64,000 nt of DNA from Mastigias papua (Eukaryota; Cnidaria; Scyphozoa; Rhizostomeae; Mastigiidae), in contig OZ025276.1 of the NCBI GenBank assembly GCA_964019165.1, positions 3,347,840-3,411,839 on the forward strand, in the 5' to 3' direction. Of the stretch, positions 21,172 through 31,554 are shown in pieces. The notes beneath the pieces are model-generated. The model ran no database searches and was not told where the DNA came from. It worked only from the letters and a program-made list of their open reading frames with translations. Position 1 is the stretch's first letter; each line of letters starts with the position of its first letter. The position numbers and the translations under genes are program-made.

Positions 21172-21678
21172 TTCGAACTTTTCGTAAGAGGTTTAATGTA
21201 GGCGCCAAATCCAATGCGTCGTAGTACTTCATAACAAGTACTTCGGAAACGTACAAGGTTCTCTCTACCCAGACTTCCTCAAAGTGTCATGACCTGGTGC
21301 GTCATGTTTCGTAAACTCTCTATTTACATCAGCATCATCTAAGCATTTTATTGTATCATATAGGAATAGCACGAAGCAGGTATTTAATGTTATCACTTAC
21401 AATGTTGGATTCCTCTGAGGTACTAGAATTCTTTACACTCAATTTACTAACTCAGGATAAACTATATGGCAGGTTGTATAAGATGTTTGGCTACAACCAT
21501 TGACCTGATCATAGCTTACATTATACTGTTAGGTTGTTAGAGATGAATTTGTAATAGATAACTATATCACTTGTATTGTCTAAACTTGGCTTATTTAGCC
21601 CCCCTTCCCAAACTAATTTTATTGGTTAAATTCTGATCTCATGAGTCAAGCTGTACATATATGTCATTCGTGGGCTAT

Positions 21679-22218
21679 TGTTAAACCATGAATCTGTGTG
21701 GCCTAACTAGTGATTTCAAAATGTCTATATCAAATTACAATTATAATACGTCTTAGTAAACTTACAGCGCAACAGCTGAACACAGGCAACAGCAAACGGC
21801 AATCAAGTGATATTTCACCTTGAGGGGATTCTTCTTGCAAACGAAACTTGTCTCTAAGCTTGCGAATACTTCTATGTAGCTTAATGTCTAATAATCAGTC
21901 GTCATCTGACATGATCCGCTGCTCAAAAACTCAAACCAACTAACTAACTTATCCAAAATCTCCACTTATATATATATATGTGTGTGTGTGTGTCAAAGGG
22001 CAAAGGTCTAAAATATGTAATATTACTATAAAAGAAAATGTAACGTAAGGTTATAGCTAAATAACTATTAAAGGTAACTTACACTATGAACTTAAATAAG
22101 CCACCAGTAAGGAACAATCTACATGTAATGCCAAAAATAGTGTGATATATTATGTAATCCATATGTCCAAAAGTGTCCATTACATCATTTGCCATGTGGG
22201 GTGTTCGTAGTCACAACA
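21679..22218 (-). repeat. Gypsy-3 3' LTR
   Basis: 540 bp, homologous to 29451-29991. Contains a TATATG/(TG)n stretch (about 21967-21993). Confidence 0.9.
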
Positions 22219-22253
22219 TTACTCCCCTCGTAGTGTCAAGCCTCCTGGCTTGA

Positions 22254-22969
22254 GAGATAATGTTAAACAGTGTGAATAAGATCTGATGGATAAGTATCTT
22301 AAGGTCTAGTGATCGATGGCTCCGAACTATCATGTGAAGCGTCAGCAAGAGGCTCAGATGAAATAGATTCATGGGCAGAAAAGCAGTCAGTTGGTAGATT
22401 ACAATTGGCAAGGTCAGGAGAGGTTTCATGAAGCACTGGAGGGTCAAGTGGTCGATTAGAAGGGTCATAGTAGGGTTTCATGCTGTTGGCATGCACTGGC
22501 ACGAAGACAGGGCGATTATCGAGTGTACACAAACGGAAATGACCAGGCGAAAGTTTTGTGACAATGCGGTATTGGCCATGATAATGGTGAGAGAGTTTTG
22601 TGAACAGTCATTTGCGATTCTTAGGTGTATATACCCATCCTTTTGATCCAATGTCAAAGGTAACAGGTGCAGAGTTTTTGTTGTAGTGGAACTTCATTTT
22701 CTGCTGTGCAAGCTGGGTATTGGATGCAACAATTTTCTGAGATTCCTCTAAATAAGAAACTAAGTGGGCACGTAACTCTACGACAGAGGAAGAAACATTT
22801 GCATCTGGTAGCAACAATGTGACATTCAGGGGAAGACAGGGTTTGTGACCATACAGAAGAAAAAAGGGGGATTCACCGCTTGTGGCATTAGGTGCAACAC
22901 GATATGTAAAAAGAAGGAGAGGGAGCTGTTTGTCCCAATCGTTCTGATGGGTACTGACGTACATAGTTA
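22254..22969 (-). pseudogene. Gypsy-3 integrase C-terminal half and tail
   Basis: Reads YVSTHQNDWDKQLPLLLFTYR, a standard end of the integrase core, then SPFFLLYGHKPCLPLN and the C-terminal domain (KGWVYTPKNRK, stop at 22608). After a frame change a Pro-rich tail follows (DNRPVFVPVHANSMKPYYDP). No chromodomain is visible. The upstream integrase core is separated by the MITE at 22970-23732. Confidence 0.8.
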
Positions 22970-23732
22970 AGTCCTGGTCAAGCTGATCTAACATTTCACC
23001 TAATATTTGTAAAACAAATGTTAGATGAAATGTTAGGCTAGTTTGGCCGCCTTGTTAGGTCACATAACATCTGTTAGACGATGTTTGATGAAGTTGAATG
23101 GACATCAAAAACACATTTTGTTATGAAATTTTATGCGAAATATGTGATCTGTTTGACCACTCCATCAAACATTTCTCCTACCTTCTGGCCCCATTTTGAT
23201 CATACGCGTGCGTATATCATTGCTATTGTTGTTCGCTATTGTTGCATCCCTGCCACTTATGCCATGAGTTTATAGGAAAGTGTTTCTTGGGAGCATTCTC
23301 TTTTCACTTAGGGACAATGTTTCAACTACTTATGCATGATCTGTCCTCATAATTTCATTGTAGCCTGCAACAGTCTTCAATGCGGAGTTACGAAACTATT
23401 CTAGCTGGTCCTACTTTTTATCCAAGATCTGGTTTTGCTTCTCTTCCAACATCTCTTGCTTTCTTCTTCATATAATTCGTCTTGAGTCAATGCTGCTGCA
23501 GCTTTCACCAATAACTTTCATCTCTCATTTTCACTTTTGTCTGGCATACTCTGCTTCTGCATGCGCTGTTTGTTATTACTCCTTCATACACACACCGCAC
23601 TTTACGAGTTTCAACAGGTGTTTGACAAAATGTTAAGCGAAATGTTATGAGCACATGGTCAAACTGATCAAACATTCCATCTAATGATTCTGAAATGTTA
23701 GCTGACAATGTGTGATCAGTTTGACCAGGGCT
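22970..23732. mobile_element. MITE A: Harbinger-type non-autonomous element, TSD TTA
   Basis: The left end AGTCCTGGTCAAGCTGATC (22970-22988) matches the reverse complement of 23714-23732 at 17 of 19 bases. TTA occurs at 22967-22969 and 23733-23735, a typical Harbinger target. It interrupts the gypsy-3 integrase. Just inside the left end is a 20-bp stem with 3-nt loop (22991-23010 / 23014-23033). No transposase inside. Confidence 0.85.
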
Positions 23733-23735
23733 TTA

Positions 23736-24385
23736 GGCCATCACATAATGTCGATCTGAAATGTTCTACAAGCCCATCCAAGTGGGGGTTTTATGCTGTA
23801 GTGTGTAATCGACGGGTGGTCATGATGTTACAGACAGCTTGCACAACAGAAGACAGGAAATTTGGTCCACGATCGGACAAGAGCGTATATGACGAGCTAA
23901 GATGTCGTCCATGAGGAGCTGTGCAATATGTGTGGCTTCGATAGAAGGGAGAGCATAAGCTTCAGGCCATTATGTATAATAATCAGAGAGTAACCAAAAT
24001 GTACCGATTACCAACATATGTGACTGGTAATATCCATAGCAAGGCAGTCAAAAGGGCCTTCAACAAGGATCGGAAGTAAAGGTGCTTTATGGTGATGCCA
24101 GGGGTGTTTAAGCATGGCACAATCGATGCATGTTCAACACCAGTGTTCTAGGTCCTTAAACATTCCATGCCAGTAATAATGATGGCGAACTTTCTCATAA
24201 GTCTTGAGATGACCAAGGAGTCCTGCAGTTGGGTCATTGTGGCAAGACATCAAAAGATCCTGATGCAATGAAGCAGGAATTATGACTTGAGAGTAAATCA
24301 ACGGTTCTTTATGTTTGCGCGGGCTCCAGAGTTGGCATACAATTCCAGCTTCGTGAAGATAATAGGAATCAATTGTTAAAAGCAA
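23736..24385 (-). pseudogene. Gypsy-3 integrase N-terminal half
   Basis: Contains the zinc-binding HHCC part (ASLHQDLLMSCHNDPTAG, LGHLKTYEKVRHHYYWHGM, CIDCAMLK) and a degenerate core with LSDRGPNFLSS, where the second catalytic Asp (D in SDRGPNF) is visible. Several stops occur. The first 315 bases of the 24071-24385 part are repeated at 25509-25823. Confidence 0.75.
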
Positions 24386-24820
24386 TGATCAAGCTTTAGC
24401 ATCATCAGTGGGCAAAGCTGTGGTTTCTAAATATGGTATAATCACAGATATATCAGGATCTTGGAGCTGAAGAGTATGCAGATTAACAGGAGGAGGGCAC
24501 GAATGCTCCAAAGGAGCTAGGGGCGCAAAAACTGATTGTGACTCGACAGATAAAGAACGAGTAGGGATATCGAGATAAAGCGTCAGTGGCACCGTTTTGG
24601 AGACCCGGATGATCAATGATGTGAAAATCATTTTGCTGTACTTGCAGAGCCCAACGGGCTAGGTGACCAGTGGGATCCTTAACTTTCATCAGCCAAGAAA
24701 GGCTGCTATGATCTGTGTGCACATACACTTTATTGAAGGAAAGATACGGCTGGTAACAAGTAATGCCATCAAGAACTGAAAGAGCTTCACGTTCAGTGCT
24801 GCTGTACCGAGTTTCAGCAA
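24071..24820. repeat. Direct duplication, copy 1 (750 bp)
   Basis: Nearly identical to 25509-26258 (only a few substitutions). Both are gypsy-3 RNase H to integrase sequence. The DNA element at 24821-25511 lies exactly between the two copies. Confidence 0.95.
24389..24820 (-). pseudogene. Gypsy-3 RNase H (first copy)
   Basis: Reads the RNase H end: KVYVHTDHSSLSWLMKVKDP, LARWALQVQQNDFHIIDHPG and ATDALSRYPY, then a frame change into the integrase linker. Duplicated almost identically at 25827-26258. Ends abruptly at the DNA element at 24821. Confidence 0.85.
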
Positions 24821-25511
24821 TACCCCGTTTACACTGCTACGGATCACTTTTAGATCCGTATCAAAAGTGATACGGATTGGGCTTCCGTCTACACTACTCC
24901 GAGCTATCCGTAGCAAAACTGGTACGGCTAGCCGTATCACTTTTGATCCTTTTAGCAAAAGGATCAAAAGTGATCCGGAGAGTTGTAATCCCAGTGCAAA
25001 CCAGTGTAAACGGGGAAACCCGTATCACTTTTGCTACGGATTCACAAGGAGGCTTCATCAGCACATGAGCGAGGCCACACTAGCTAAATCTTACAATATG
25101 GCGCTACTGAACTAACCTTGCGGCCCTGAGCCATCTTTGTTCTCTTGCAATCAATTATTACCTGGAGCAACAAGGAAACTTCCTCCTCTGTCCAGTTGAC
25201 TTCTCTCCTGGGATTCCTTCTGCTACTGTTTTCCACTTCCATTTTCCAAATAAAATGGCAACAAGTAACAATCCAAATCAACAATCACTTATCAGTGTCT
25301 GCAGATTTTGGCGCATTTTCAGATTCGTCACATGTGCGTCAACTGAATTAATTGCCTCTTTTACACTTTATATGCCTCCATTTAGTTATGAATCCGCACT
25401 AGTGTAAACGGAAATCCTATCAGTAGCAAAAGTGATCCGGTGCAGTGTAAACGCGACCTATCCGTACAACTTTTGATCCATATCAAAAGTGATCTGTAGC
25501 AGTGTAAACGG
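24821..25511. mobile_element. MITE B: TIR element with GTTTACACTG ends and Myb remnant
   Basis: The left end CCGTTTACACTGCTAC (24825) matches the reverse complement of the right end (to 25511), with identity continuing into GATCACTTTT apart from one base. AAAAGTGATCCG-like subterminal repeats recur. An internal perfect inverted copy of CCCCGTTTACACTG lies at 25002-25015, so 24823-25015 could itself be a 193-bp MITE. A minus-strand remnant (25084-25284) encodes a Myb/SANT-like start (REVNWTEEEVSLLLQVI), suggesting a Harbinger-type parent. Confidence 0.75.
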
Positions 25512-26258
25512 AAGTAAAGGTGCTTTATGGTGATGCCAGGGGTGTTTAAGCATGGCACAATCGATGCATGTTCAACACCAGTGTTCTAGGTCCTTAAACA
25601 TTCCATGCCAGTAATAATGATGGCGAACTTTCTCATAAGTCTTGAGATGACCAAGGTGTCCTGCAGTTGGGTCATTGTGGCAAGACATCAAAAGATCCTG
25701 ATGCAATGAAGCAGGAATTATGACTTGAGTGTAAATCAACGGTTCTTTATGTTTGCTCGGGCTCCAGAGTTGGCATACAATTCCAGCTTCGTGAAGATAA
25801 TAGGAATCAATTGTTAAAAGCAATGATCAAGCTTTAGCATCATCAGTGGGCAAAGCTGTGGTTTCTAAATATGGTATAATCACAGATATATCAGGATCTT
25901 GGAGCTGAAGAGTATGCAGATTAACAGGAGGAGGGCACGAATGCTCCAAAGGAGCTAGGGGCGCAAAAACTGATTGTGACTCGACAGATAAAGAACGAGT
26001 AGGGATATCGAGATAAAGCGTCAGTGGCACCGTTTTGGAGACCCGGATGATCAATGATGTGAAAATCATATTGCTGTACTTGCAGAGCCCAACGGGCTAG
26101 GTGACCAGTGGGATCCTTAACTTTCATCAGCCAAGAAAGGCTGCTATGATCTGTGTGCACATACACTTTATTGAAGGAAAGATACGGCTGGTAACAAGTA
26201 ATGCCATCAAGAACTGAAAGAGCTTCACGTTCAGTGCTGCTGTACCGAGTTTCAGCAA
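25509..26258. repeat. Direct duplication, copy 2 (750 bp)
   Basis: Second copy of 24071-24820; continues without a break into the RT part of gypsy-3, so this copy is the in-place one. Its left edge shares only CGGAA with the end of MITE B. Confidence 0.95.
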
Positions 26259-27147
26259 GATCTACTTCACGCCCACCGTAGGCGATGACCCTTTCTGACC
26301 CATTTATTGACTGTCATAAGACATAGCCCAAGGCAGATCTACTGGCATCTGTATGAAGATGAAAAGGATGAGAAAATCTGGGTATCCCAGAATCGGAGGT
26401 GAACAAAGACGATTCTTCAAGTCTTGAAAAGCAGCATCACAACATGGATCCCAAACAGAAGGAACGGATTTTCTTGTTAGCCGATTAAGTGATGAAGCAA
26501 TTTTAGCAAAATCCTTAACAAAATGTCAGTAATAGTTACACAGTCCCAAGAAACTACAAACTTCTATCACTGATGATGGAACAGGACATGTTGTAACTGC
26601 ATGGAGTTTACCTGGATCAGGAAGAATTCCTTCTGATGAGTTAACAAAACTAAGAAAATCAAGTGATGAAGTAGCAAAATGCCATTTAGATGGTTTAAGC
26701 TTGAGGTCTGCTTCTCTCAAACAATCAAACACAGCGGTCAATCGAGTTAAATGCTTTTCAAAAGTGCGTGAGAAAATGATTACGTCATCGGTATAGACAA
26801 GGCATATTTTCCAACCGAGGCCATGTAATGCTCATTGCATAAGATGCTGAAAGGTGGGTGGTGCATTAGTCAACCCGAAACTCATAACCTTATATGCGTA
26901 CAAACCAGCATAGGAAATAAAGGCAGTTTTCTCAACTGAATCAGTATCCATGGCAACCTGATAGCCCGACTGAAGATCCAGGGTAGTAAAGTATATGGAA
27001 CCAGAGAGCGCATTAAGTGCATAGTCAATGCATGGGAGTGGGTAGCTGTCTTTCCTGGTAACTGCATTTAACTTCCAATAATCTACACAAAAGCGGGCAG
27101 TTCCGTCTTCTTCCTTAACGAAAACGACTGGGGAACTCTAGGGGCCA
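25512..27147 (-). pseudogene. Gypsy-3 RT-RNase H-integrase start (in-place copy)
   Basis: RT motifs on the minus strand include a degenerate N-terminal part near 27.1 kb, MQLPGK- and DTDSV-like pieces near 27.0 kb, and the thumb (LREADLKLKPSKWHFATSSL, SSVIEVCSFLGLCNYY) ending at 26526. The RNase H TDHSSLSWL block is at 26.1 kb and the integrase zinc region at 25572-25823. Multiple stops and shifts. The order is standard for gypsy. Confidence 0.8.
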
Positions 27148-27900
27148 CTAGACACTTTTATAACATCTTGCAAGCATGGGTTGAATCTGGCTTTCAATTT
27201 CCATCTTTTGTTTTTCAGAGACACAATATGGTGGTTGTTTATAGAAGTACAGCTGGATGGGTACAATCATATCCAAAGTAGTTAATTCGTAGAATTTTCC
27301 AATGGACATTCCTTTGTGAAGTAAAACAGGTGCATCAGTTATGTTGATTAATTGAAAGGTAACCCTATTGTCTTCACCTAGCAAAACTACAGTCGATACG
27401 TCAAATAAATGGCAGGTATCCTGGAATTCTTCAACAGAGTCAATCAACCCAATGACAGGTCCAACAGGTTTTGCTAAATATGCTGGAATAAGTGCTGTTT
27501 ACTTTCTATTGCACATGTGCTGGCTACTTGGACATCTGTACTTAGCGGCTGATTTAAGGGATCTGCACATGCAACAGTATTTTAGGGGTCAAACGTAATG
27601 TGTTTATGTGGTACATTACTTATTGTGCCTGTATTGTGCAGAAAATCGCGTGCAAGAACCACATTTTAGGCCACGTTAGGCACAACGGAAGCTTGACAAT
27701 CATAAACTTTGTCCCCTATGACGATAGGAAATGACAAGACCTACTACAGGTGTTGTATGTCCATCTGCAGTTTTGATATTATAAACTGTCTTGCTCTTCA
27801 ACGCATGAATAATACTCAAAATATCTCTATAAAACTGCTCACTCACAACAGTAATAGCAGCACCAGTATCTACAAGGCGACTTCGCCAAAGATGCATATG
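27148..27900 (-). pseudogene. Gypsy-3 protease and linker
   Basis: The protease piece at 27700-27897 has RLVDTGAAITVVSEQFY, with the DTGA active site. Downstream (27148-27447) is a linker with VVLLGEDNRVTFQLINITDAP and MLARCYKSV at the edge of RT. Frame changes separate the two. Confidence 0.75.
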
Positions 27901-27971
27901 TTTGAGAAGGTTTCATGATCAAACTAGCTCAGAATCAATAAAGGGAATCTCTTTGGTAGTAATGTCAGTAT

Positions 27972-29195
27972 TTATGTGACCTCGTATAGCTGGCTTTGTG
28001 TTTTTGATAAAACATCACTTCGTCTCCAGCTATCACCATTCCTGGCATTTAAAACTAATGGGGAACTATCATAATGGTGGGCCTTCATTGTCCCTAAGTG
28101 GAAGGCCCATTCTTGTTTACATTCTGCTGGCAAGGAAGCTGAGGGTACAAATGAGACTGAGCGCACTGTTGGATTTCTTTGTTGCTGTGGCAACTGTGAC
28201 GGGGAACAGGATTGAGGTCCATTATTTCTTTGCTGGCAGTACTGTGCTACGTGTACTACATTATGACACTTATTGCAAATGGGCTGACCATTGGTAGTCT
28301 CAAATTTCTACCACGAGGAGTGCCATAGTTGTGGTTGAGCGAGCGAGGTCTCCATTTAGGTGATATTTAGCAACATCTTGCAGCACAGCACTTATTTCGG
28401 ATATACATTGTTGCATATTTTGATTTGCAGTGGATTGATCTGACTTGTCAACAGAGGATTGGAAAGGTTGGCCTATTTTAGGAATGGATTTGCTGGACAA
28501 GGTGTGCAAATGTGGCTGATTGCCAGATTTACTTGTAGTGGCTAATGATAGTAGAAGGTGAACGTGGCTCTAACTCTTTGATGCATTGATCTTGGTTGCT
28601 TTGACTAGGGGTGGCCAACAGGCTAGGCCCTTTGACTTCTTAAACAGCATCTCTTAAGCATGCTAGATTCTCCGCTTCTGAAAATATTTTTGGTTGTTGA
28701 AAACCACATGAGATTTTACTTCTGGCGCTAATCCATTAACAGAATAGTCATTAAATCAGTATCGTTTAGGCCAAGTCGTTGACAACGTTTGACAATATCC
28801 TCCATAGTGCTGGTAAGGGGCTCAGATTGACCCTGTCTCCTTGCGTAAAGCTCTTGTGGAGAAATAAAATCAATGTGTGTAGGGCCAGAACACATCTTAA
28901 GAGCAACAACCAGCTCATTGTAGCTGCTTGCTACGGCTTGGGACAAGGTCTGACACCACCATACAGCAGGGCTTTCGAATAAAAGAACCATGGCTCCGAG
29001 CTTTTTGACAGCTCCCCAGCTATAAAATTTTGTGACACATTCACATTTGGAGAGCCATTTGTTAATATCTTCATTTAATGCCTCCTAGACAGTTTTTGGC
29101 TTAAATATACTGCCTTGTGAATTGCCCTTTATTGCAGCCTGGACAGCAGTTAAGTGGGTCTGCAGGTTGTTTACAGTTTCTTCACATTGTGCCAT
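27972..29195 (-). pseudogene. Gypsy-3 Gag with CCHC knuckle
   Basis: ATG at 29193-29195 (MAQCEETVNNLQTHLTAVQA) with a stop after about 36 codons, then a capsid-like part (LFESPAVWWCQTLSQAVA, YARRQGQSEPLTSTMEDIV, RCQRLGLNDTDLMTILL). The zinc knuckle CNKCHNVVHVAQYC (28236-28277) has the C-x2-C-x4-H-x4-C pattern. Several stops. Confidence 0.75.
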
Positions 29196-29431
29196 ACTTT
29201 GTAAAAGGACACTTTTTCATAATCTGATAAGTCAATAATCAATCAAACATAGCATGAACAGCTCTTGAACAAAACAACAGACAGTGACGTACAATTAAGG
29301 TGGCAAAACTGTCTACTATCAGGTGTACACACCAAACATAGGTTGGATGCGTTCTAACTCAAAACCTGTATAGCAACATCATGTAAAATGTTCATATACT
29401 GAAATAAATTGCTTTAATTTCCTCTAATGTC

Positions 29432-29448
29432 CTCACACGGGACACCAA
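29432..29448 (-). promoter_or_regulatory. Gypsy-3 primer binding site (putative)
   Basis: TGGTGTCCCGTGTGAGG starts three bases inside the 5' LTR end on the minus strand, where the tRNA primer anneals in LTR elements. The tRNA is not identified. Confidence 0.6.
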
Positions 29449-29450
29449 TA

Positions 29451-29991
29451 TGCTAAACCACAAATCTGTGTGGCCTATCTAGTGAGTTCAAAATGTCTAT
29501 ATCAAATCAAAATTATAATAGGTCTCAGTAAACTTACAGCATGACAGCTGTACACAGGCAACAGCAAATAGCAATCAAGTGACATTTCAACTTGAGGGGA
29601 TTCTTCCTGCAAAGGAAACTCTTCTTTAAGCTTGCAAATACTTCTACATAGCTTAACATCCAATAATCATCCACTGTCTGAAATGATTGGCTGCTCAAAA
29701 GCTCTAACCAACTAACTAACGTATCCAACATCTCTACTTATACATATATATGTGTGTGTGTGTCAAAGGGCAAAGGTCTAAAATATGTAATAGTATACTA
29801 TTAAACGAAAATGCAATGTAAGGTTAAAGCTAAAGAGCTATTAAAGGTAAATTACACTATGAACATAAATGAGCCACCAATAAGGAACAATCTACATGTA
29901 ACGCCAAAAATATTATATTATATTATGTAATCCATATGTCCAAAAGTGTCCATTACATCATTTGCCCTGTGGGGTGTTCATAGTCACAACA
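29451..29991 (-). repeat. Gypsy-3 5' LTR
   Basis: 541 bp, homologous to 21679-22218 with scattered differences and a (TG)n tract near 29750. Confidence 0.9.
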
Positions 29992-30344
29992 CTATACACC
30001 TTACAATGTGGTATATGAGGCTGCACTGTAGGATCACAAAGTACTATTACTTTTCTATGAACTTGAAGGTTAGGTCTTCTGAATTATTGCAATTGTATAA
30101 CACCTACTCTGAGGGTTCATAGTATGTAGCAGAGGCGGAACCAGGACGCCGCACACGCCACCTGTGCGGCAGTCAAAACTAGTACGTACCATGACGTCAT
30201 CACTGCTTTCCGAGTAGTGAAGACGAACACGATAGACTTTAAAGAATGTAGTTCTACATCGGACTGTTGGTGCGGCACCTTGCTTTGTAGAACATGTCAA
30301 AAGTCATTGTGTAAGGTGTCAGTTCTATTCACAGTAAGTGTCTA

Positions 30345-30525
30345 GCTTTCAAAAAATCGAGCGGCATTTCAATCATGAGAACAATAGGCGGTACTGTTTG
30401 ATCAAAAAATTGAGTGGCGTTTCAATCAAAGAACAATAGAAGGCACCTTTGATCAAAAAATCGAGCAGCATGTCAAATTTGAAAACAATAGGCGGTCTTT
30501 TTGATTAAAAATCGAGCGGCAGTCA
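30345..30525. repeat. Imperfect ~57-bp tandem repeats
   Basis: A unit containing TCAAAAAATCGAGCGGCAT and ACAATAGGCGGT recurs at least three times (near 30349, 30401 and 30453) with a fourth partial start near 30507. It sits just inside the left end of the candidate hAT. Confidence 0.8.
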
Positions 30526-30529
30526 GGAA

Positions 30530-31321
30530 AGTCATGCTGTAGTGCAATAACACTCGACTTACATCTCGTGCACGTCTATAAAGATTAGTTACGGGAGACT
30601 GGCTAACTGAGGACAGTATCAGTCTGTCCCACTTGTATTATACGCGTACTGGGTGACAACACGGAGTTTTATCTGAGGGTTTATTCACTAACGTCTACTA
30701 AGTCACTGGATATCTTATTCACGAGATCCAATGCAATGAGTTTGGAAGTTATATCAAAGCTCATACTTGAATATGGTGGCCTAACTGAGATAGGTCCGCT
30801 TTAAGAGTTGTACCAATCAAGAGACTATGCATCCTCCCCGGCAAAGTGGAGGTTTCCTGTTAGGTATTTAATTTCACTTTATGAACCAAGATGGTATCAT
30901 CCAACGTGACATTTTGACAGTAGATTTTTCCCTAAACCCATTAGACTCTCTTCATTTAGATCCACTGGCCTATTTTGTTTGTTACATTGCAATTGTTTTT
31001 GCTTCATTGTATTTACTTATATAGCTGACTGTTTACTATTATTTAGTCTATTGTTTAGCGAATTGTGTAACTTTTGGAACTTTGAAACACCCAAATCATC
31101 AACGTGAATAATACCAGTTTACTAAACACCCAATGTTCTCTTGTACAGTATATTGTCTAATGTCTGAAGTGCCTACACCCCAATCATTTAGGAACAAAGT
31201 AAGAGCAATTCACACTGAAAATTTGAAAAAGTAAGAACAGCCAGCGGTAACCTCACTTTTATTGGTTCTTATAAAAAGGAGTGTATCTCCATATCTTTAG
31301 ATTGGTGGAGTTGCAGGTAGT
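30530..31321. other. Non-coding remainder left of gypsy-4
   Basis: No reliable gene. Short protein-like fragments around 30.84-30.9 kb cannot be assigned. Confidence 0.4.
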
Positions 31322-31499
31322 TGTTATATTTTTCAAATCAAATTATTGATGGAAGCGGATTAAACCGTAAACAAACTCATCATATTTCATCACGCTTCGT
31401 TCTTATTCCAAAAGCAAAAATCAAATCAACTCAATACACAATTGTAAAATAATACAATAACAAATATGCAATTCGATTTAAATAAGTAAATACACAACA
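31322..31499 (-). repeat. Gypsy-4 3' LTR
   Basis: 178 bp, about 99% identical to 35588-35765. Confidence 0.95.
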
Positions 31500-31554
31500 T
31501 CCCTCCTTTTCTTGGAAACAAAACAAATGTCAAAGTAACAATGAGTTCTCACAG

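Larger units (their letters stand above)
18051..21321. mobile_element. Complete PIF/Harbinger transposon, TSD ATT
   Basis: Termini AGTGAGTTTACGAA (18051) and AGAGAGTTTACGAA (reverse complement of the end at 21321) begin TIRs of about 35 bp; over 18054-18085 versus 21287-21318, 29 of 32 bases match. ATT flanks at 18048-18050 and 21322-21324. It carries a Myb/SANT gene (plus) and a DDE transposase gene (minus), convergent. This is the only DNA element here with both genes uninterrupted. Confidence 0.92.
21679..29991 (-). mobile_element. Gypsy-3: LTR-bounded Ty3/gypsy element, TSD CTAT
   Basis: LTRs at 21679-22218 and 29451-29991 begin TGTTGTGACTA and end TTTARCA on the minus strand, flanked by CTAT (21675-21678 and 29992-29995). 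A purine tract (GAGGGGAGTAA) precedes the 3' LTR. Minus-strand order: Gag, CCHC knuckle, protease, RT, RNase H, integrase. The LTRs differ at many sites and the coding parts are broken, so it is old. Two DNA elements (22970-23732 and 24821-25511) and a 750-bp duplication lie inside. Confidence 0.92.

Noticed and set aside
22970..23000. Integrase frame starting MLDQLDQD at 22994 as genuine gypsy coding sequence
   Set aside because: Those codons lie in the MITE terminal repeat; real integrase sequence starts at the TTA junction.
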